A DNA stretch of 5,910 nucleotides from Candidatus Uhrbacteria bacterium (GTDB taxonomy: Bacteria; Patescibacteriota; Patescibacteriia; UBA9934; GWF2-40-263): NCBI GenBank assembly GCA_023246275.1, contig JAHFIS010000058.1, positions 1 through 5,910 of the forward strand. The letters run 5' to 3'. Shown here in pieces: positions 4,930 to 5,910 of this stretch. Numbering within the stretch: position 1 is the first letter of the stretch; each line of letters opens with the position of its first letter. A program made the translations under genes and the position numbers. The notes beneath the pieces are model-generated. The model worked only from the letters and a program-made list of their open reading frames with translations. It searched no databases and was not told the origin of the DNA.

Positions 4930-5343
4930 ATGGATACGTTTCTGACGGAGACTTCCGGGTTCGTACCGTGCGATCCGTCGGAGCTGTTCGCCGCGGTTGA
5001 CGACGGTTTCTACGAGTTCGCATTTGGTGCCTGCTTCCAGGTGTATCGCCCGGAAACCGGCGACACGATCGTGGGGGGAGGGTCGCCGACGATACAGTCG
5101 GGATCGTACGGCACGATGAGGGTTCGGTTCCGCGGAACGCCGGAAACGGTCCTGGTCCGCGACGGCCGGTTCTACGCCGCCCTGTTCCGCGGCGGACTTC
5201 ACATGTCCTTCAGCATCAACAACGGCATCCGCTTCGACTGGAAGACGCCGGTCGCGCTCGCCGTCGCCAAGGACCTCGAGATCGACGGCCGCATCCGCCG
5301 CGACCTTCCGCGCCCGTTCCAGATCGCCCCTCGCCGACGGTAA
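4930..5343 (+). CDS. Unrecognised 137-residue protein
   Basis: I do not recognise a family. The protein has no signal peptide or membrane segment. It looks rich in beta strands: aromatic and Gly-rich stretches (DDGFYEFAFGACFQVY, GSYGTMRVRFRG, DGRFYAALFRGGLHMSFSI) are followed by a basic C-terminal tail (DGRIRRDLPRPFQIAPRRR). Cys14 and Cys35 are its only cysteines. The start is secure: ATG 4930 has AAGGAGG 4 bases upstream and a consensus promoter. The stop codon lies in the loop of an intrinsic terminator (5332-5363). The gene is thus a self-contained single transcription unit, and its signals predict strong expression. Codon use is GC-rich like its neighbours, so there is no sign of recent transfer. 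Function cannot be inferred from the flanking hydrolase and pyrophosphatase genes. Confidence 0.8.
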   Translation: MDTFLTETSGFVPCDPSELFAAVDDGFYEFAFGACFQVYRPETGDTIVGGGSPTIQSGSYGTMRVRFRGTPETVLVRDGRFYAALFRGGLHMSFSINNGIRFDWKTPVALAVAKDLEIDGRIRRDLPRPFQIAPRRR

Positions 5344-5363
5344 TCCGCCGGCGTTTTTCTTTT
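5332..5363 (+). terminator. Intrinsic terminator with the stop codon in its loop
   Basis: A 9-base-long stem with one internal mismatch (5332-5340 with 5345-5353, CGCCGACGG against CCGCCGGCG) closes the loop TAAT, which contains the TAA stop (5341-5343). TTTTT-C-TTTT follows (5354-5363). The last three codons of the gene form the 5' arm. Confidence 0.85.
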
Positions 5364-5389
5364 GTCAGCGTTTCGCGTAGACTAGCGTA

Positions 5390-5419
5390 AACATTGATGA
5401 TCCCCGCCACTTAGTGGCG
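5390..5419 (+). repeat. 30-base dispersed repeat, copy 2 (shortened hairpin)
   Basis: This is an exact copy of 4841-4870. The identity ends at 5419, so only a 6-bp stem (5405-5410 with 5414-5419, loop TTA) remains. It lies 9 bases before the start of the RdgB-like gene and would be in its leader if transcription starts near 5390, 7 bases after a TAGACT sequence (5378-5383). That promoter has no good -35 and is not called separately. Confidence 0.9.
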
Positions 5420-5428
5420 TACATTTCT

Positions 5429-5910
5429 ATGAAGACCATCTATTTCGCCACCTCCAACGCCGCCAAGGTCGCGACCGCGAATGCGGCGATGAACCCGCTC
5501 GGCATCACGGTGAAGCAGGCGAAGATCGAGCTCGTCGAGAGCCGGGCCGAGGATCCGGCGGAGATTGCGCTGGAGAAGGCGAAGCAGGCGTACAAGAAAT
5601 TCAAGAAACCGCTGCTCGTGGAGGACTCGGGATTCTTCATCGCCGCACTCGGCGGATTCCCCATGACGCACATCAAGCTCTCGCTCAAGACGCTCGGCAT
5701 AGACGGCGTCCTCAAGGCGATGCGCGGCGCAAAGGACCGCTCGTGCGAGTGGCGCCTGTCGCTCGCCTACGTCTACGCCCCGGGCAAGACCAAGTCGTTC
5801 ACCTTCGTCGAAAAGGGCGTCATCGCGCAAAGCCCGAGGCCGGTCGTTCGCGAAACGATGTCAGATTACTGGCGGCTGTACGTTCCGACCATGCTCGACG
5901 CTAAGAACAA
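5429..5910 (+). CDS. RdgB/HAM1-like NTP pyrophosphatase, partial at the right edge
   Basis: The first 160 codons of a HAM1/ITPase-family protein, cut by the window end. The family hydrolyses non-canonical purine NTPs (ITP, dITP, XTP) to monophosphate and pyrophosphate, keeping them out of DNA and RNA. Seen in order: FATSNAAK (6-13), the T/SxNxxK nucleotide-binding motif; AEIALEKAKQAY (44-55), the metal-side helix; LVEDSGFFIAALGGFP (63-78), with the catalytic Asp66; and a following region with LKAMRGAKDR. Near residue 130-153 most members have PRG, a GFGYDP-F motif and a proline. Here PRPVVRE is followed by SDYWRLYVP, so the purine-binding segment is altered. ATG 5429 gives the canonical short N-terminal strand. 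It has no Shine-Dalgarno and follows the 30-base repeat. Family likely; substrate uncertain because of the divergence. Confidence 0.8.
   Translation, partial: MKTIYFATSNAAKVATANAAMNPLGITVKQAKIELVESRAEDPAEIALEKAKQAYKKFKKPLLVEDSGFFIAALGGFPMTHIKLSLKTLGIDGVLKAMRGAKDRSCEWRLSLAYVYAPGKTKSFTFVEKGVIAQSPRPVVRETMSDYWRLYVPTMLDAKN

Noticed and set aside
4582..5202. Minus-strand open frame spanning the end of the GDSL gene and the 137-residue gene
   Set aside because: It crosses the intergenic repeat and a consensus promoter, and its product is an Arg/Ser-rich mix.
4841..5419. The 30-base repeat pair as CRISPR repeats
   Set aside because: Only two copies exist, 549 bases apart, with a complete gene between them and no cas genes nearby.

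Overview
The window looks like part of a compact, GC-rich genome from the Candidate Phyla Radiation (Patescibacteria, Parcubacteria-like). This is inferred from family resemblance, not from a search. The clues are short genes with small intergenic gaps, an extracellular repeat unit of the 'GTLRWVTSE...NWN' type familiar from Patescibacteria, a divergent RdgB/HAM1 protein, adjacent rpiB and rpe, and several genes that seem to be transcribed from their own start codon. UGA serves as a normal stop before intrinsic terminators, so the Gly-UGA code of Gracilibacteria/SR1 is not in use.

Positions 1-2611, minus strand, reading right to left: a DUF1003-type membrane protein with a seven-fold heptad repeat; ribose-5-phosphate isomerase B (rpiB); a ribulose-phosphate 3-epimerase (rpe); and a secreted type-1 copper (cupredoxin) protein. 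The group ends in an intrinsic terminator at 33-60. rpiB and rpe interconvert the pentose phosphates that feed the non-oxidative pentose phosphate pathway and nucleotide synthesis. rpiB has its own promoter within the end of the DUF1003 gene, and rpe and the cupredoxin gene follow as a probable operon.

Positions 2617-4160: an unrecognised 181-residue protein (minus) is divergent from a TrmB-family regulator (plus). An AT-rich 160-base region between them holds two consensus-like promoters and several inverted repeats that could be the regulator's operator. This is the most system-like unit in the window, but the function of the controlled protein is unknown.

Positions 4161-5910, plus strand: a GDSL/SGNH hydrolase, an unrecognised 137-residue protein with the best promoter and ribosome-binding site of the window, and the first 160 codons of an RdgB/HAM1-like NTP pyrophosphatase that runs off the right edge.

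The non-coding DNA is informative. There is a pair of related hairpins (2625-2651 and 4173-4199) whose differences in the stem are compensatory, an exact 30-base repeat with a hairpin core (4841 and 5390), a stop codon placed in the loop of a terminator (5332-5363), and -10 boxes 8 or 9 bases ahead of ATG codons. No tRNA, rRNA, CRISPR array, insertion sequence or defence system was recognised.
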